This document shows positions 8,389 through 17,100 of a stretch of 64,000 nucleotides of DNA, piece after piece. The stretch comes from CAZNPL01 sp964574815. Its GTDB lineage: Bacteria; Planctomycetota; Phycisphaerae; UBA1845. Location: positions 75,310-139,309 of the forward strand of contig CAZNPL010000014.1 of NCBI GenBank assembly GCA_964574815.1. The letters run 5' to 3'. A model generated the notes under the pieces. It did no database searches. It was not told where the DNA came from and saw nothing but the letters and a program-made list of their open reading frames with translations. The first letter of the stretch is position 1, and the number at the start of each line of letters is the position of its first letter. A program made the position numbers and the translations under genes.

Positions 8389-10590
8389 TCATATCCCCAC
8401 AATGGCGAGCGGATCGCTCGGGTACTGGTCAACGCAATGTCCGCAGCCCCAAGGTGTCGCCCGCTCCAATTGCCAAGGGCTTACACGTACGCCGTCAGCG
8501 TCCAGCGTTTCACTCGTAGAGCATCCGCGACGGCAATTTGGATCGTGGCACCCTATGGCCGGCGTTTCGGAACCTCCGCTATTGATGCGGCCGCCAGCGC
8601 ATCCGTCCCCGTCGTTTCGGGCAAGCTGCAACGACCAGCATTGAGGCTTGGCCTGTCGCTGATTCGGTTGGAGCCATTCCCCGGTCTTCCAGCGGTTGGT
8701 TGGCTCGGTGTAGGTCCAATTCCAGAACAGCGATGGAGGACAGTAAAACTTTGGCCCCGCCAGCCTCGACGGGCATCGCTTCGGTGGCTCGGCGTTCGGA
8801 TCAAACAGGGGGTTGCCGTCACCATCAATCAACTGTGCGTCGAGCCCGTCCCCGTAAGTTCCCTGGTCAACAAACATCGCGCCGCAGTTCCCGCGATGGT
8901 CCGCCACGTCCGTGCCGACCGGGTCCTCGAATGTGCCCGGATAAAGCCCTTGCCGTTCCAGTTCGTCGGACACGAACCCGGCCCACCCAACATCGGCAAC
9001 GTCGCCCCAGGGCACGGGACCGCAGAATTCGCCGACCAGGCGAACAATGATGCTGTCCGGTGAGATGTCTTGGAAGTAGCAGCATCCGCAGGAGCTTCTG
9101 CGGTCACTGTCGTTACCGAGGGGCCCCCAGTGCATGAACTCGAGCTCGATCACGACCCTGGCCGTGACCCAGACCATAAGTTGAGCCGGCGGGTTGTGAT
9201 ACGATGAAACACCTTGGTTGATGTCCGATGGGCAAGGCGTCCCCGTCCGGTTGCATGCTTCCCATTGCTTAAAGCACAAGTAGGCCTCTTTGATGAAGTT
9301 TTTTCCAAATCGGTTCCAGCGGAACTGGTGGGTCGTCGTGCAATGGTGCTCGCCGGGGCCATCGCCGCATCGGCAAGTGACTCCCGTCCCACACCATCCG
9401 AAGTTGGATTCGTGCTCGAAGCCGTTGAAGCAACCGCTGGTACTACAAGACCTCTCCTGACTCGTGACGTAGGCGTCGTTCCAGAAGTCGTCCACGCCGG
9501 AAATCGGCCAACCCTGGTAGGGGATTCTCAGCCCGAGCGAAGGGAATGCGGACCACAAAGTCCAGCCGAATTCCCCGCATCCATAGGAACACCCGTGGTG
9601 CGCTTCCTCGTACCGAACCGGCCGCATGGGCACCTTGCTGAGACAATCCGACTGCTGAAGGACGATCCCGATCAGGTGGCCGAGATTGCGTTCAAAAACG
9701 CATTCTTCACAGTGGTGCTCAGTCGGGATGCCGCCCTCTAGGAGCTCGCACCCAGTGCGCACGCCGGGAATACAGTGAGCTTCCCCAAGGTCGATCGCGG
9801 ATGCGCCTTCCTCGGCGCAGAAGTCCGTGACCTGGTCCTGATGTTCGTAGTGGCACACGTTGCCGCGCGGGGGGACAAGGTGGTTCAGCCAGTCCCGAAA
9901 CCCAGGCGGGTAAGAACAGTCGATACATGGCCGCGCGAACGTGGCGAATAGTATCGGGCAGGAGACGCACCGTTGCCCAAACACGTCGAAGTGGTAAAGA
10001 CGCTGCACGTCCACTGGCTCGCCGTACGACCATACAGGGTCGGGCTCCCAAGGATCATACGGGTCCTGGCCGTGTTGCAATTCATTGGGACAACCTCCGA
10101 CGCCCTTGAAACGCAGCACGCGACCACGCGGGCCGGTGCTACTGTCATCGAAGTACGGCCGTAGTCTCGAAAACTCCTGGAAGCGCTTCGCGTCGGACAC
10201 AACGCCGATGGACTGAGGGAACTCGCTTTCGATGATGCCGGGGGATTCCTGATCCTTCGACCGACAGCCGATGCGAACGTACGGCCGAACCACACGCCCA
10301 CGAGGTCCCGGAGCTCCGAAGAACATGAATCCGCCTTCGCCGACGAACGGCTGCAATGTGCCGGCGGCGGACTGTTCGCCGTACTGGGATACGGATGATT
10401 TCGACACGACACGCAGCCTGCGTCCACGCGGACCCGCTGTCGAGTCGTCGAAGACCAGGCCGACCTTTGTGCGTGCGCGTCCTTCGACCGGAACCTCGGT
10501 CTGCGAACAGGGAGGTGTGTGCAGAGAGTGGTCGGGATCGTTGTTGTGTGCGTATTGCTCGCCGACGGTTCGCTCGTAAGGATAAGGCAT
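8389..10590 (-). CDS. 733-residue cysteine-rich protein with three GPRGR motifs, in the capsid operon
   Basis: I do not recognise this protein. It starts 7 bases after the protease stop, on the same strand, so it belongs to the head operon of the Mu-like element. Residues 40-170 hold three spaced copies of a motif: FDDSTAGPRGRRLR, FGAPGPRGRVVRPYVR and FDDSSTGPRGRVLRF. From about residue 195 it is rich in cysteine (about 39 in the whole chain), often as CxxC or CxC: CVSC, CIDC, CEEC, CSYGC, CRC, CGCC, CRRGC, CGHC. It also has many aromatic residues and no signal peptide or membrane helix. The pattern suggests a metal- or disulfide-stabilised structural protein such as a decoration or adhesin protein. 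That role is inference. Confidence 0.65.
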   Translation of the reverse strand: MPYPYERTVGEQYAHNNDPDHSLHTPPCSQTEVPVEGRARTKVGLVFDDSTAGPRGRRLRVVSKSSVSQYGEQSAAGTLQPFVGEGGFMFFGAPGPRGRVVRPYVRIGCRSKDQESPGIIESEFPQSIGVVSDAKRFQEFSRLRPYFDDSSTGPRGRVLRFKGVGGCPNELQHGQDPYDPWEPDPVWSYGEPVDVQRLYHFDVFGQRCVSCPILFATFARPCIDCSYPPGFRDWLNHLVPPRGNVCHYEHQDQVTDFCAEEGASAIDLGEAHCIPGVRTGCELLEGGIPTEHHCEECVFERNLGHLIGIVLQQSDCLSKVPMRPVRYEEAHHGCSYGCGEFGWTLWSAFPSLGLRIPYQGWPISGVDDFWNDAYVTSQERSCSTSGCFNGFEHESNFGWCGTGVTCRCGDGPGEHHCTTTHQFRWNRFGKNFIKEAYLCFKQWEACNRTGTPCPSDINQGVSSYHNPPAQLMVWVTARVVIELEFMHWGPLGNDSDRRSSCGCCYFQDISPDSIIVRLVGEFCGPVPWGDVADVGWAGFVSDELERQGLYPGTFEDPVGTDVADHRGNCGAMFVDQGTYGDGLDAQLIDGDGNPLFDPNAEPPKRCPSRLAGPKFYCPPSLFWNWTYTEPTNRWKTGEWLQPNQRQAKPQCWSLQLARNDGDGCAGGRINSGGSETPAIGCHDPNCRRGCSTSETLDADGVRVSPWQLERATPWGCGHCVDQYPSDPLAIVGI

Positions 10591-10597
10591 CGTGCGG

Positions 10598-11434
10598 CTA
10601 TCCGTACGTCAGGCGTTCGTGGATCTTGAGCCGTTCCAGACCGGCTTCGCGAAGATACAGGTTCACGAAATCTTGCCGGGTTGCGATCTTGGCATGCGCC
10701 GGTTCAGCATTGAAGTCGCGCTCAGCCTTCGCTATGACGACTGCTCGCGGGGTGGTCGCCTTTGCGACCTTCGCTTCGGGGTCGGAGAGGCCCTGTAGCT
10801 TCTCCACCGTCTTTTGAAGGACCGCCTTCGGGGTGGCATCCTCCGACATCCCAAGAACTTCGCGCAGGTCGGCTAGGAGCGCGTCGAGCCTCTGCTCGGC
10901 TTCGTCCTGTTCCGGTCGGTCGGCCATGACGAGAAACCTCCGCGTCCGCGTGGCGGACGCCGCGATGAGTTCCGGAAAATTCGCGATGGCGGGCCGGTTG
11001 GTGAGCCCAACGCTGTGCAGACCGATCGCCCGTCGCGTCTTGGGGTCCACCGCCGCGCTCGGCGAAAGATACCGATATTCCTGGAGGCGAAGCAGCTCGG
11101 ACGCGGGGGTGGTCCAGTGGATGTTTGCCACCAGCCCCCGTCCCTTCTCGTAGTGCATCCCCTTGATCCATCCGGCCGCCGGCGCTATTCCGGTCGGTGA
11201 GGCGTACTTCCCTCCGCAGGTCTGGTGTTCGTAGTCGACGACGAGGTTGATGCCCTGGTCGTGAAAAGCCTTAATGATCGCATCGGCCCCGGCTTGATCG
11301 AGAACGAGGACTTCGCCGTTGATGTTGTGGCGACCGTCCGGGATGACCACGTAATCCCCACGAAGCACCGGAAAGTCGTTCTCTTCCCGTACCGCGATGG
11401 GCTTGGTTGCGACCAGCTTGACGGCGTGTGTCAT
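10598..11434 (-). CDS. Mu gpI-like prohead protease/scaffold protein
   Basis: The 278-residue product matches the Mu I family: a serine protease that matures the head, with a scaffold tail. Landmarks are the N-terminal strand region with GDYVVIPDGRHNINGEVLVL, the conserved LVVDYEHQT near residue 82, GWIKGMHYEKGRGLVANIHW, WTTPASELLRLQEYRYLSPS near 125-145, and GLHSVGLTNRPAI. Residues after about 180 are helical and charged (EQDEAEQRLDALLADLREVL), as in the scaffold part. The last 40 residues resemble the Mu-family C-terminal helix. In this element it lies downstream of the head gene, whereas in Mu the protease gene comes first. Confidence 0.8.
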   Translation of the reverse strand: MTHAVKLVATKPIAVREENDFPVLRGDYVVIPDGRHNINGEVLVLDQAGADAIIKAFHDQGINLVVDYEHQTCGGKYASPTGIAPAAGWIKGMHYEKGRGLVANIHWTTPASELLRLQEYRYLSPSAAVDPKTRRAIGLHSVGLTNRPAIANFPELIAASATRTRRFLVMADRPEQDEAEQRLDALLADLREVLGMSEDATPKAVLQKTVEKLQGLSDPEAKVAKATTPRAVVIAKAERDFNAEPAHAKIATRQDFVNLYLREAGLERLKIHERLTYG

Positions 11435-11452
11435 GGTTCAGACTCGCGACGA

Positions 11453-12373
11453 TCAGGCGGCTTCGAATTCGGCTCGGATCGCATATTGCCAGCGTCCGTA
11501 GGTGATGCGGTACCTGGCGGTAGCTCCGTACCAGAACTTGTTCTTCGAGAAGTGCAACTCACTGCCGGCCCCGACCTGATCCAGTCGGATGGCCTCGCGG
11601 TCCTGGAAAATCAGCGGGCGGAGCTCGACGTTGGTCTTCAACAGGTAAAACACGTTGGCGTCGTCGATTTCCGGCAACGGCACAACCGCAGCGCTGTTCT
11701 TTAGTACATTATCGGATGAGGAGATCATCGTCGCCCCGACGACCTCCAACGCGGTGAAAAACATGGACCCCGGTACGATGAGCGACAGGCCATCGGGCGT
11801 GCTTCTCATGCTGTTCCCTTTGTCGTTCTTGAAACTCATTAACCGTTGGATGGCCTGCGTCAGTGCCTTCTTGAACTCGGCAACGGTGGGGTCGTCGGGG
11901 TCCGTCGCAGTCGGAGCGATGGTGTTGTCCTGTGTTCCACTCTGATCGGAGACGTGACTGGCGCTGAAGAACGGCACGCCGTCGTAGCCCACGAAGCCCG
12001 CGGCGTTGCCGTTGATGAGCAACTGGGCAATTTGGTAGTCTTTGTGGCTGCCTGCCACCTGTCCGAGTTCACGGATGCGGGTCATGCTTTGACCCGTCTG
12101 ATCGTCGGCGACCTCGTCCGCGTCCACTTCAAGCGAAACCTCGTACCTGAGTGAGGCCACGTCATATGATTCGGACATTAGGCCCTGAAGCTGCCTTCCC
12201 GGTCCCCACTCCCTCATGCGCGGGACGTTGCCGAGGAACCGGTATTTCTCTTCGGCGGTGGTGGAGGGGATGCGCGTGCAAAGCTGTTTGTAGTGGTCCG
12301 ATGCTCCGTCGAAGCCTGCAAAGAATGCAGCCCTCACCCCAATCTCGGTTAACCCAGTTGATATGACGCCCAT
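11453..12373 (-). CDS. Mu gpT-like major head subunit
   Basis: The 306-residue product is close to the usual size for Mu-like gpT. The ATG at 12373 has GGGAGG about 9 bases upstream. Recognisable gpT features include TGLTEIGVRAAFFAGFDGAS, FLGNVPRMREWGPGRQLQGL near 45-65, SYDVASLRYEVSLEVDADEV with the following DDQTGQ, and YDGVPFFSASH near 130. The C-terminus reads FWYGATARYRITYGRWQYAI. The protein forms the capsid lattice. It precedes the protease gene by 18 bases. With no terminase or portal nearby, whether this capsid is filled with DNA is an open question. Confidence 0.85.
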   Translation of the reverse strand: MGVISTGLTEIGVRAAFFAGFDGASDHYKQLCTRIPSTTAEEKYRFLGNVPRMREWGPGRQLQGLMSESYDVASLRYEVSLEVDADEVADDQTGQSMTRIRELGQVAGSHKDYQIAQLLINGNAAGFVGYDGVPFFSASHVSDQSGTQDNTIAPTATDPDDPTVAEFKKALTQAIQRLMSFKNDKGNSMRSTPDGLSLIVPGSMFFTALEVVGATMISSSDNVLKNSAAVVPLPEIDDANVFYLLKTNVELRPLIFQDREAIRLDQVGAGSELHFSKNKFWYGATARYRITYGRWQYAIRAEFEAA

Positions 12374-12425
12374 TTAACTAACCTCCCTGTCTGTGTGTCG
12401 CACGCCGTCCGTGGCGTGGGGTGTG

Positions 12426-12920
12426 CTAGTCGTCGTTCTCGTCTTGCTGGTCGCGAAGGATTCCCATCTCCGACCATCGCTGTTGCAGGCGGTTCTTTTG
12501 CTCAACGAACGCCTGGATGGGGTCCTCGTGCTTTGACCTGATCGACGACCACCTCTGAATAGCTCGCGACGCCTCCGCGGCTTCGTGCTCGGCGATCACC
12601 TCAGCCTTCTTGTCCTTCCGTTTCTTGGCGTCAGCCTGATTCTTGAGCGCGACCTGAAGTATCGTGCTGAACGCTTGGTCGGGGACGTCCCCTAGCGAGA
12701 GGTTCCCCATTTCGACGTTCGTCGCGAGCCGCAACCACAGCGGATTGTCAAGGTCGTATAGGTCAGAGAACAAGAAACGCATGGCGGCCGCGGTCATGAG
12801 CCTCGTAAAGCTGACGCCCGTCTTCGCCTGCTCGGCTTCGAGTAGCTTGCAAAGCCCCTCGTGGAGCATCAGGCTCTTTTGGATTTTGGCCATCGAGGTG
12901 GCTCCTCCCTGATTCGGCAT
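12426..12920 (-). CDS. ribbon-helix-helix-like protein with a helical C-terminus, first gene of the capsid-side operon
   Basis: The 164-residue product starts at the ATG at 12920 (GGAGGAAA 6 bases upstream); an internal ATG at 12893 also has a good site (GGGAGGAG). Residues 10-50 fit a ribbon-helix-helix fold: MAKIQKSLMLHEGLCKLLEA, then EQAKTGVSFTRLMTAAAMRF. The rest is charged and probably helical, with KKRKDKKAEVIAEHEAAEAS and QQRWSEMGILRDQQDENDD. It is divergent from the transposase gene and next to the shared control region, so it may be the element's regulator. A structural role is also possible. The fold is read by eye and not verified. Confidence 0.55.
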   Translation of the reverse strand: MPNQGGATSMAKIQKSLMLHEGLCKLLEAEQAKTGVSFTRLMTAAAMRFLFSDLYDLDNPLWLRLATNVEMGNLSLGDVPDQAFSTILQVALKNQADAKKRKDKKAEVIAEHEAAEASRAIQRWSSIRSKHEDPIQAFVEQKNRLQQRWSEMGILRDQQDENDD

Positions 12921-12986
12921 AGCGTTTCCTCCATGGTAACGCCAGATCGGATAACTGCAATCTTCGCACGAGAGTATTATTTCTAT

Positions 12987-13015
12987 TTGACTCGGTGTGT
13001 CAAGCGCTGTATTCT
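12987..13015 (+). promoter_or_regulatory. sigma-70 promoter overlapping an inverted repeat, driving the transposase operon
   Basis: TTGACT (12987-12992) and TATTCT (13010-13015) are separated by exactly 17 bases. The -35 box is the left arm of an inverted repeat TTGAC-7 bases-GTCAA (12987-13003), a good place for a repressor. The expected start of transcription, about 13021-13023, coincides with the ATG at 13022, so the transposase mRNA may be leaderless. Confidence 0.55.
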
Positions 13016-13021
13016 GAAAAG

Positions 13022-15184
13022 ATGAGCTTCAGACCTCCAAGTTCGTTCGAGGCTCTATTGAAGCCGGCCACGGCCGGTGCATCTGCCACAGCGCCCACGC
13101 CCGGCGAGCAGGGGCGGTGTTTTCTCGCGAAGCAGTACCCGGCAGTACAAGGGGCGCCCCTCGTTCCGCCGGGGTGGGTGCGTGTGGCAGACGCGGCCAA
13201 GGTCTTGGGAATCACGCCCGAGGCGGTCCGCCAAAAGGTCGCGAAACAGGTCCCCAAGGGCCGCAAACGCAAGATTCGGGGCGTTCTGTGGTTCGCCCCA
13301 GGGCATATCCCAGTGCTGGCCGATGCGTTGCGAGAGGCGGCCGGCAGACCCGCCCGGCCCAAGCCCGAGCCCCCGCCGATGAGCCAAAAGGACGCATGGC
13401 TCGACGCCACGAAGCGGGTGATTCTGGACGACGCCGATCAGCACCGGGCCCGGCTCGCGCGGGAAGGGGTCGGCAAGGTGGAAGCCGAACGGCGATTCGT
13501 CCGCGAGCGGGGCGGGGGCGACTGGTATGACCTCACGTTCTCAGTGGGGAGCCTGTACCGCTGGCGTCAGAAGCTCGCGAAAGGCGAGGACCTCCGCGAG
13601 AGACGGGGACGGGGACGGGGGAACCGGTCCGACAAGGCCGGCCCGGCCGCGTGGGCTTTCTTCGCGGCGATGTTTCTGCGCCAACGCCTGCCCGCCAGCG
13701 AGGCGTTCATCCAGACACTCGGCAAGTCGCGCGAGCAAGGCGATGACCCCGACTGGAAATGGACCCTCAGCTACAGCGCCGCGGTACAGCGGTTAAACCG
13801 CGATGAACCCCCCTTCTTCCGCGATTTCCACCTTCACGGGTCGGACAAGTGGCGGGCTGACCACCTCACCAAGATCGATCGCGGGATGCGCAATCGGCCC
13901 GCTTATGAAACGGTGGAAATCGACGGGACGCCGGCCAACGTGTTGTGTCGGTACGGCGGTCGCCTGGTCCGACTGGTCGTTGTCTCAGTCGTCTGCCCGG
14001 CGTCGAACGTGTTCCTTGGGGTAGGGGTCGCCTTGACCGAAAGCGCGGAGTTGATTCAGCGGGTGATGTACCGCGTCTACAAGCAATACGGGGCCCCCAA
14101 AGTCATCATCTTCGACCAGGGCAAGGCCTTCGGATCGGAAGGCTTTTCCGACCGTCGTCGACGCCGGAAACAAGCCGACGAAGACAAGCTTATCGGCATG
14201 TGCCGCATGCTGCGAGCGACGCCGAAACCGTGCACGGGGCGCAGCGGATGGCAGAAACCGGTAGTTGAAGTTCTTAACCGAATCATCGACCGTCACGACC
14301 GCCAATGGGGGAAGTTTTACGTGGGGAACCGCCCACACAACCGGAAGCGCGAGGACGCGGAGTACGCCAAGAAGCACCCGAATGAAGCGCCGACGGTTGA
14401 AGAGTACGAGAAGTCGCTTTGGGAGTATCTCCAAACTGAAAATGAGCATTCCCGGAGTCACCTTGGGGGCAAGTCCCCCGCCGAGGTGTTCGCCGAGACA
14501 CGCATTGCGAAGCGGGAGGTTCCGAACGAACACTGTGAGCAGTATCTCCGGCGTCGTCCGCAACGCGCCAAAGTGGGGACGCGAGGCGTGACGATCCGCG
14601 TCGCTGGCAAGCCTTATTACTTCGGACACACCGACCCCGAGGTATTCAGGCATCAAGGCGAAACGGTGATCGCGTACATCGACGATGACGATCTCAGCGA
14701 CATCCTGGTGACCGACGCGGACCACCGTCCGTTGTTCCGCCTTGAGAATGACGGCCTGGTCGGGACCGACACCGCGACGCTCCGCGAGGCCGGCCGCGCC
14801 AACCGCCGCGCTGCCAAGCTGCGCCGGGAGCATCACAAGTACATCGCAGACGTAGAGCTTCCAACGCCGATGTTGGCCGCCAAGTACAAGCGTCTGGCCA
14901 ACGAGGCGAGGAACGCGCCGAAACCCGACCGTGAGTTGCCGCGCGTCACAATCTTGCCGCCGCACCCGGATCAAATGAAGCCGGTCCGCAGCCGGCGAGC
15001 GGTACAAAAGGCTGTTGGCGACGGTACGGCCGGGCAGCCGCGCGGCGGGCTGACGGAGATTTTCCCAGGCAAGGGGGCCGGGACGGACGCCGGCCAAGTG
15101 GACAGGATCGGTCTGTTCGGTGAGGCCGGCAAGGATGACCGGCCGCGTGCCGACGTGCTGAGGCAATTCGGTGAGCGGCCATGA
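13022..15184 (+). CDS. Mu-type DDE transposase (MuA-like)
   Basis: The 720-residue product is the size of MuA-family transposases. An N-terminal helix-turn-helix lies at about 50-90 (WVRVADAAKVLGITPEAVRQ). The catalytic core contains D301 in VEIDGTP, D365 in VIIFDQGKAF and E416 in QKPVVEVLNR, with spacing like the Mu D-D-E triad. Downstream are a beta-barrel-like region (YYFGHTDPEVFRHQGETVI) and a helical tail that in Mu contacts the ATPase. A GTG at 12995 would add 9 residues, but the ATG at 13022 fits the promoter and lies closer to the usual family start. Its stop overlaps the next start (ATGA). Confidence 0.9.
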   Translation: MSFRPPSSFEALLKPATAGASATAPTPGEQGRCFLAKQYPAVQGAPLVPPGWVRVADAAKVLGITPEAVRQKVAKQVPKGRKRKIRGVLWFAPGHIPVLADALREAAGRPARPKPEPPPMSQKDAWLDATKRVILDDADQHRARLAREGVGKVEAERRFVRERGGGDWYDLTFSVGSLYRWRQKLAKGEDLRERRGRGRGNRSDKAGPAAWAFFAAMFLRQRLPASEAFIQTLGKSREQGDDPDWKWTLSYSAAVQRLNRDEPPFFRDFHLHGSDKWRADHLTKIDRGMRNRPAYETVEIDGTPANVLCRYGGRLVRLVVVSVVCPASNVFLGVGVALTESAELIQRVMYRVYKQYGAPKVIIFDQGKAFGSEGFSDRRRRRKQADEDKLIGMCRMLRATPKPCTGRSGWQKPVVEVLNRIIDRHDRQWGKFYVGNRPHNRKREDAEYAKKHPNEAPTVEEYEKSLWEYLQTENEHSRSHLGGKSPAEVFAETRIAKREVPNEHCEQYLRRRPQRAKVGTRGVTIRVAGKPYYFGHTDPEVFRHQGETVIAYIDDDDLSDILVTDADHRPLFRLENDGLVGTDTATLREAGRANRRAAKLRREHHKYIADVELPTPMLAAKYKRLANEARNAPKPDRELPRVTILPPHPDQMKPVRSRRAVQKAVGDGTAGQPRGGLTEIFPGKGAGTDAGQVDRIGLFGEAGKDDRPRADVLRQFGERP

Positions 15185-16359
15185 ACGAACACGACGAGTA
15201 CGCGCCGCCAGTGAGCGGCGAGGGCGCAATGGAAACCCCCGGCGACGAGGCGATGGACGCCATGGTGGCGGGGGCGCGGATTCAACGAGGCGTTGTCATG
15301 GACGACCAGCGTATCCTCACGGATGACCAGCGGGCGAACATACGGGCGAAGTACCTGAATCTTCTTGAAAGCGGGGCTGCGACGTACGCGGCGACCTCCA
15401 AGGCGATTGGTGGCAACGTCACGAAGAGTCTTCTGTCGCTCGTAATCCGTGACAAGTACCGCGACAAAGGGCGCGGCAAGAACACCGTTGACCGTGTGCT
15501 GCGCGACGTTGACCGCTGGATGGCCGCGCAGGAAGCGCGAGGCATCGCCCCGAAACTGCCGGGATTCGTCTGGACGAAGCTTGCGCTTGAGTTCCGAGCC
15601 GTTGTCAATGCGGCCGTCGAAATGGGGACGTGCGCTGCAATTTGGGGAGAATCGGGCATCGGCAAGAGCATCACCGCCCAGGCGGTGGCGGAGAGCACGC
15701 CCGGCAGTGTCTATCTGGCGATCAGCGACGGAAGCGATACTCCGGCGTCGTTCCTTCGTGATCTGGCCCGGCGCCTCAGACTGGAAGCGAGCCGTGAGCG
15801 TTACGAGAATCGCGGCGCGATCGTGCGATCTCTCAGCGGCACCGGCCGTCTTCTGGTTGTTGATGACGCCCACTTCTGCAATACCGCTTTACTTCGATGC
15901 TTGGTGCAGCTACACGACGAATGCCGGATTCCGATTGCCTTTGTCGGGCAGCCTACCTTAGCGCGAAACCTCTTGCGGGGGCGCGGTGACGACAGCATCG
16001 GTGCGATGATCTACTCTCGCGTTCAAGTGCGTCTCGACCTTCAGGAACGCACCCGCGGGGATCGCGGGGAACCGCTCTACACCGCCGAGGAAGTCCGCAA
16101 GGTATTCGCCGCGTCGGCCATCCGCGTGGTGCCGTCGGCGGTGCGGTGGCTGGCGTCGCTGGCCAACCAAGTTGATATAGGGGGACTTCGCGCTGCGGTC
16201 TACACGGCTTTGCTGGCCGCGTACATCGTCGCCAAGTCGAACGACCCCGCGTCGGGGGTCACCGAGGAATCACTTGAGAATGCGATGCGTTACCGCCTTG
16301 GCTTGGAGCACGCCGAGGCGATCAATGAGAGAGTCCGTGAAGGAAGAAAGGTAGGCTAG
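15181..16359 (+). CDS. MuB-type AAA+ ATPase, transposition target-capture protein
   Basis: The 392-residue product overlaps the transposase stop by ATGA, indicating coupled translation. It has a helix-turn-helix-like N-terminal region (about 45-95, GAATYAATSKAIGGNVTKSL), a Walker A at 156-163 (GESGIGKS) and a Walker B at 224-231 (LLVVDDAH). A sensor-like segment FVGQPTLARNLL follows. In Mu, MuB binds target DNA and delivers it to MuA with ATP. The same partner order (A then B) is seen here. It is somewhat longer than Mu MuB because of the N-terminal extension. Confidence 0.85.
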   Translation: MNEHDEYAPPVSGEGAMETPGDEAMDAMVAGARIQRGVVMDDQRILTDDQRANIRAKYLNLLESGAATYAATSKAIGGNVTKSLLSLVIRDKYRDKGRGKNTVDRVLRDVDRWMAAQEARGIAPKLPGFVWTKLALEFRAVVNAAVEMGTCAAIWGESGIGKSITAQAVAESTPGSVYLAISDGSDTPASFLRDLARRLRLEASRERYENRGAIVRSLSGTGRLLVVDDAHFCNTALLRCLVQLHDECRIPIAFVGQPTLARNLLRGRGDDSIGAMIYSRVQVRLDLQERTRGDRGEPLYTAEEVRKVFAASAIRVVPSAVRWLASLANQVDIGGLRAAVYTALLAAYIVAKSNDPASGVTEESLENAMRYRLGLEHAEAINERVREGRKVG

Positions 16360-16360
16360 G

Positions 16361-16690
16361 ATGGAACGGAAACGAAAAGCAACACTGACGGTGAGGACGG
16401 CAGAGGCCCCGGTCTGCGAGGAGCGTGAGATTGAGGACATCCCGGTCGGATCGCCTCGTCGAAGATGGGACATGTTCGATTGGCGAAAGGCGCGGAGAAT
16501 CCTTAAGAGCGGCAAGGCGTTCTCGGTCGTGTGCCCCGCTGAGGAGTTCCCGCTCGTTCGTCAGATGCTCGTCGCGGAATTTGAGAACGATTGCACGATT
16601 GAGTTGGTGTACGATTCGCAAGATACCCGCCTGTGGGCATGGACGTACGACGTCTCACCCTTTCACGTGTCTCATTGCGAGTTGATATGA
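16361..16690 (+). CDS. 109-residue hypothetical protein in the transposase operon
   Basis: Not recognised. It starts 1 base after the ATPase stop, with GGAAGAAAGG upstream, and its own stop overlaps the next start by ATGA, so it is firmly in the operon. The product is acidic and basic in patches, with a PRRRWDMFDWRKARRILKSG stretch, then SVVCPAEEFPLVRQMLVAEF and an aromatic C-terminus (LWAWTYDVSPFHVSHCELI). It is probably a small cytosolic accessory protein. No enzymatic motif was seen. Confidence 0.6.
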   Translation: MERKRKATLTVRTAEAPVCEEREIEDIPVGSPRRRWDMFDWRKARRILKSGKAFSVVCPAEEFPLVRQMLVAEFENDCTIELVYDSQDTRLWAWTYDVSPFHVSHCELI

Positions 16691-17100
16691 CCATGGCACG
16701 CACGGGAGCAAGTGAGGGCGACCAAGCGATCATGGCCGAGTTCATCGAGGCCGCGTCCGCGTTGCCGGTGACTGCGTTGCTCCCGTTGTTGCCATTGTTT
16801 GGCGCGCTCCGTGGCGTCTCCTCCACGGGGCGCCAAGTTCCGGGGAGCCGGCGAGCGCTGGACAGGTGGAGACTTGTCCAGCGCTTCGCCGAGCTTCGGG
16901 AGGCCGACCCGGAGCGGAGCAACCGGAACGTGTTGCAACAAGTGGCGCGAGAGGCCGCACGGATCGCCCCCGGACTTCGGGGGCCGTCCGTCCGTACTCT
17001 TGAGGCGTGGATTCAGCGATACAACGAGATCGGTGTGGACGGCCTGGCCGCCGGCCCGGCCGCCCTGGTGGACAAGCCCGGACGGGGGAGATCGCGATGA
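16687..17100 (+). CDS. 137-residue protein with a helix-turn-helix-like C-terminus
   Basis: The start at 16687 overlaps the preceding stop (ATGA). The product has a hydrophobic patch (ALPVTALLPLLPLFGALRGV, about residues 18-37) and a C-terminal region that looks like a helix-turn-helix or transposase-N domain: NRNVLQQVAREAARIAPGLR, then SVRTLEAWIQRYNEIGVDGL. The ending GVDGLAAGPAALVDKPGRGR resembles the linker after the HTH of many transposase-like proteins. It could be a DNA-binding accessory protein of the transposition system. Function is inferred. Confidence 0.55.
   Translation: MTMARTGASEGDQAIMAEFIEAASALPVTALLPLLPLFGALRGVSSTGRQVPGSRRALDRWRLVQRFAELREADPERSNRNVLQQVAREAARIAPGLRGPSVRTLEAWIQRYNEIGVDGLAAGPAALVDKPGRGRSR

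Noticed and set aside
8010..8519. 169-codon ORF on the plus strand left of the capsid genes
   Set aside because: No ribosome binding site, low-complexity Arg/Pro/Ser product, and it overlaps the small minus-strand gene at 8197-8385.
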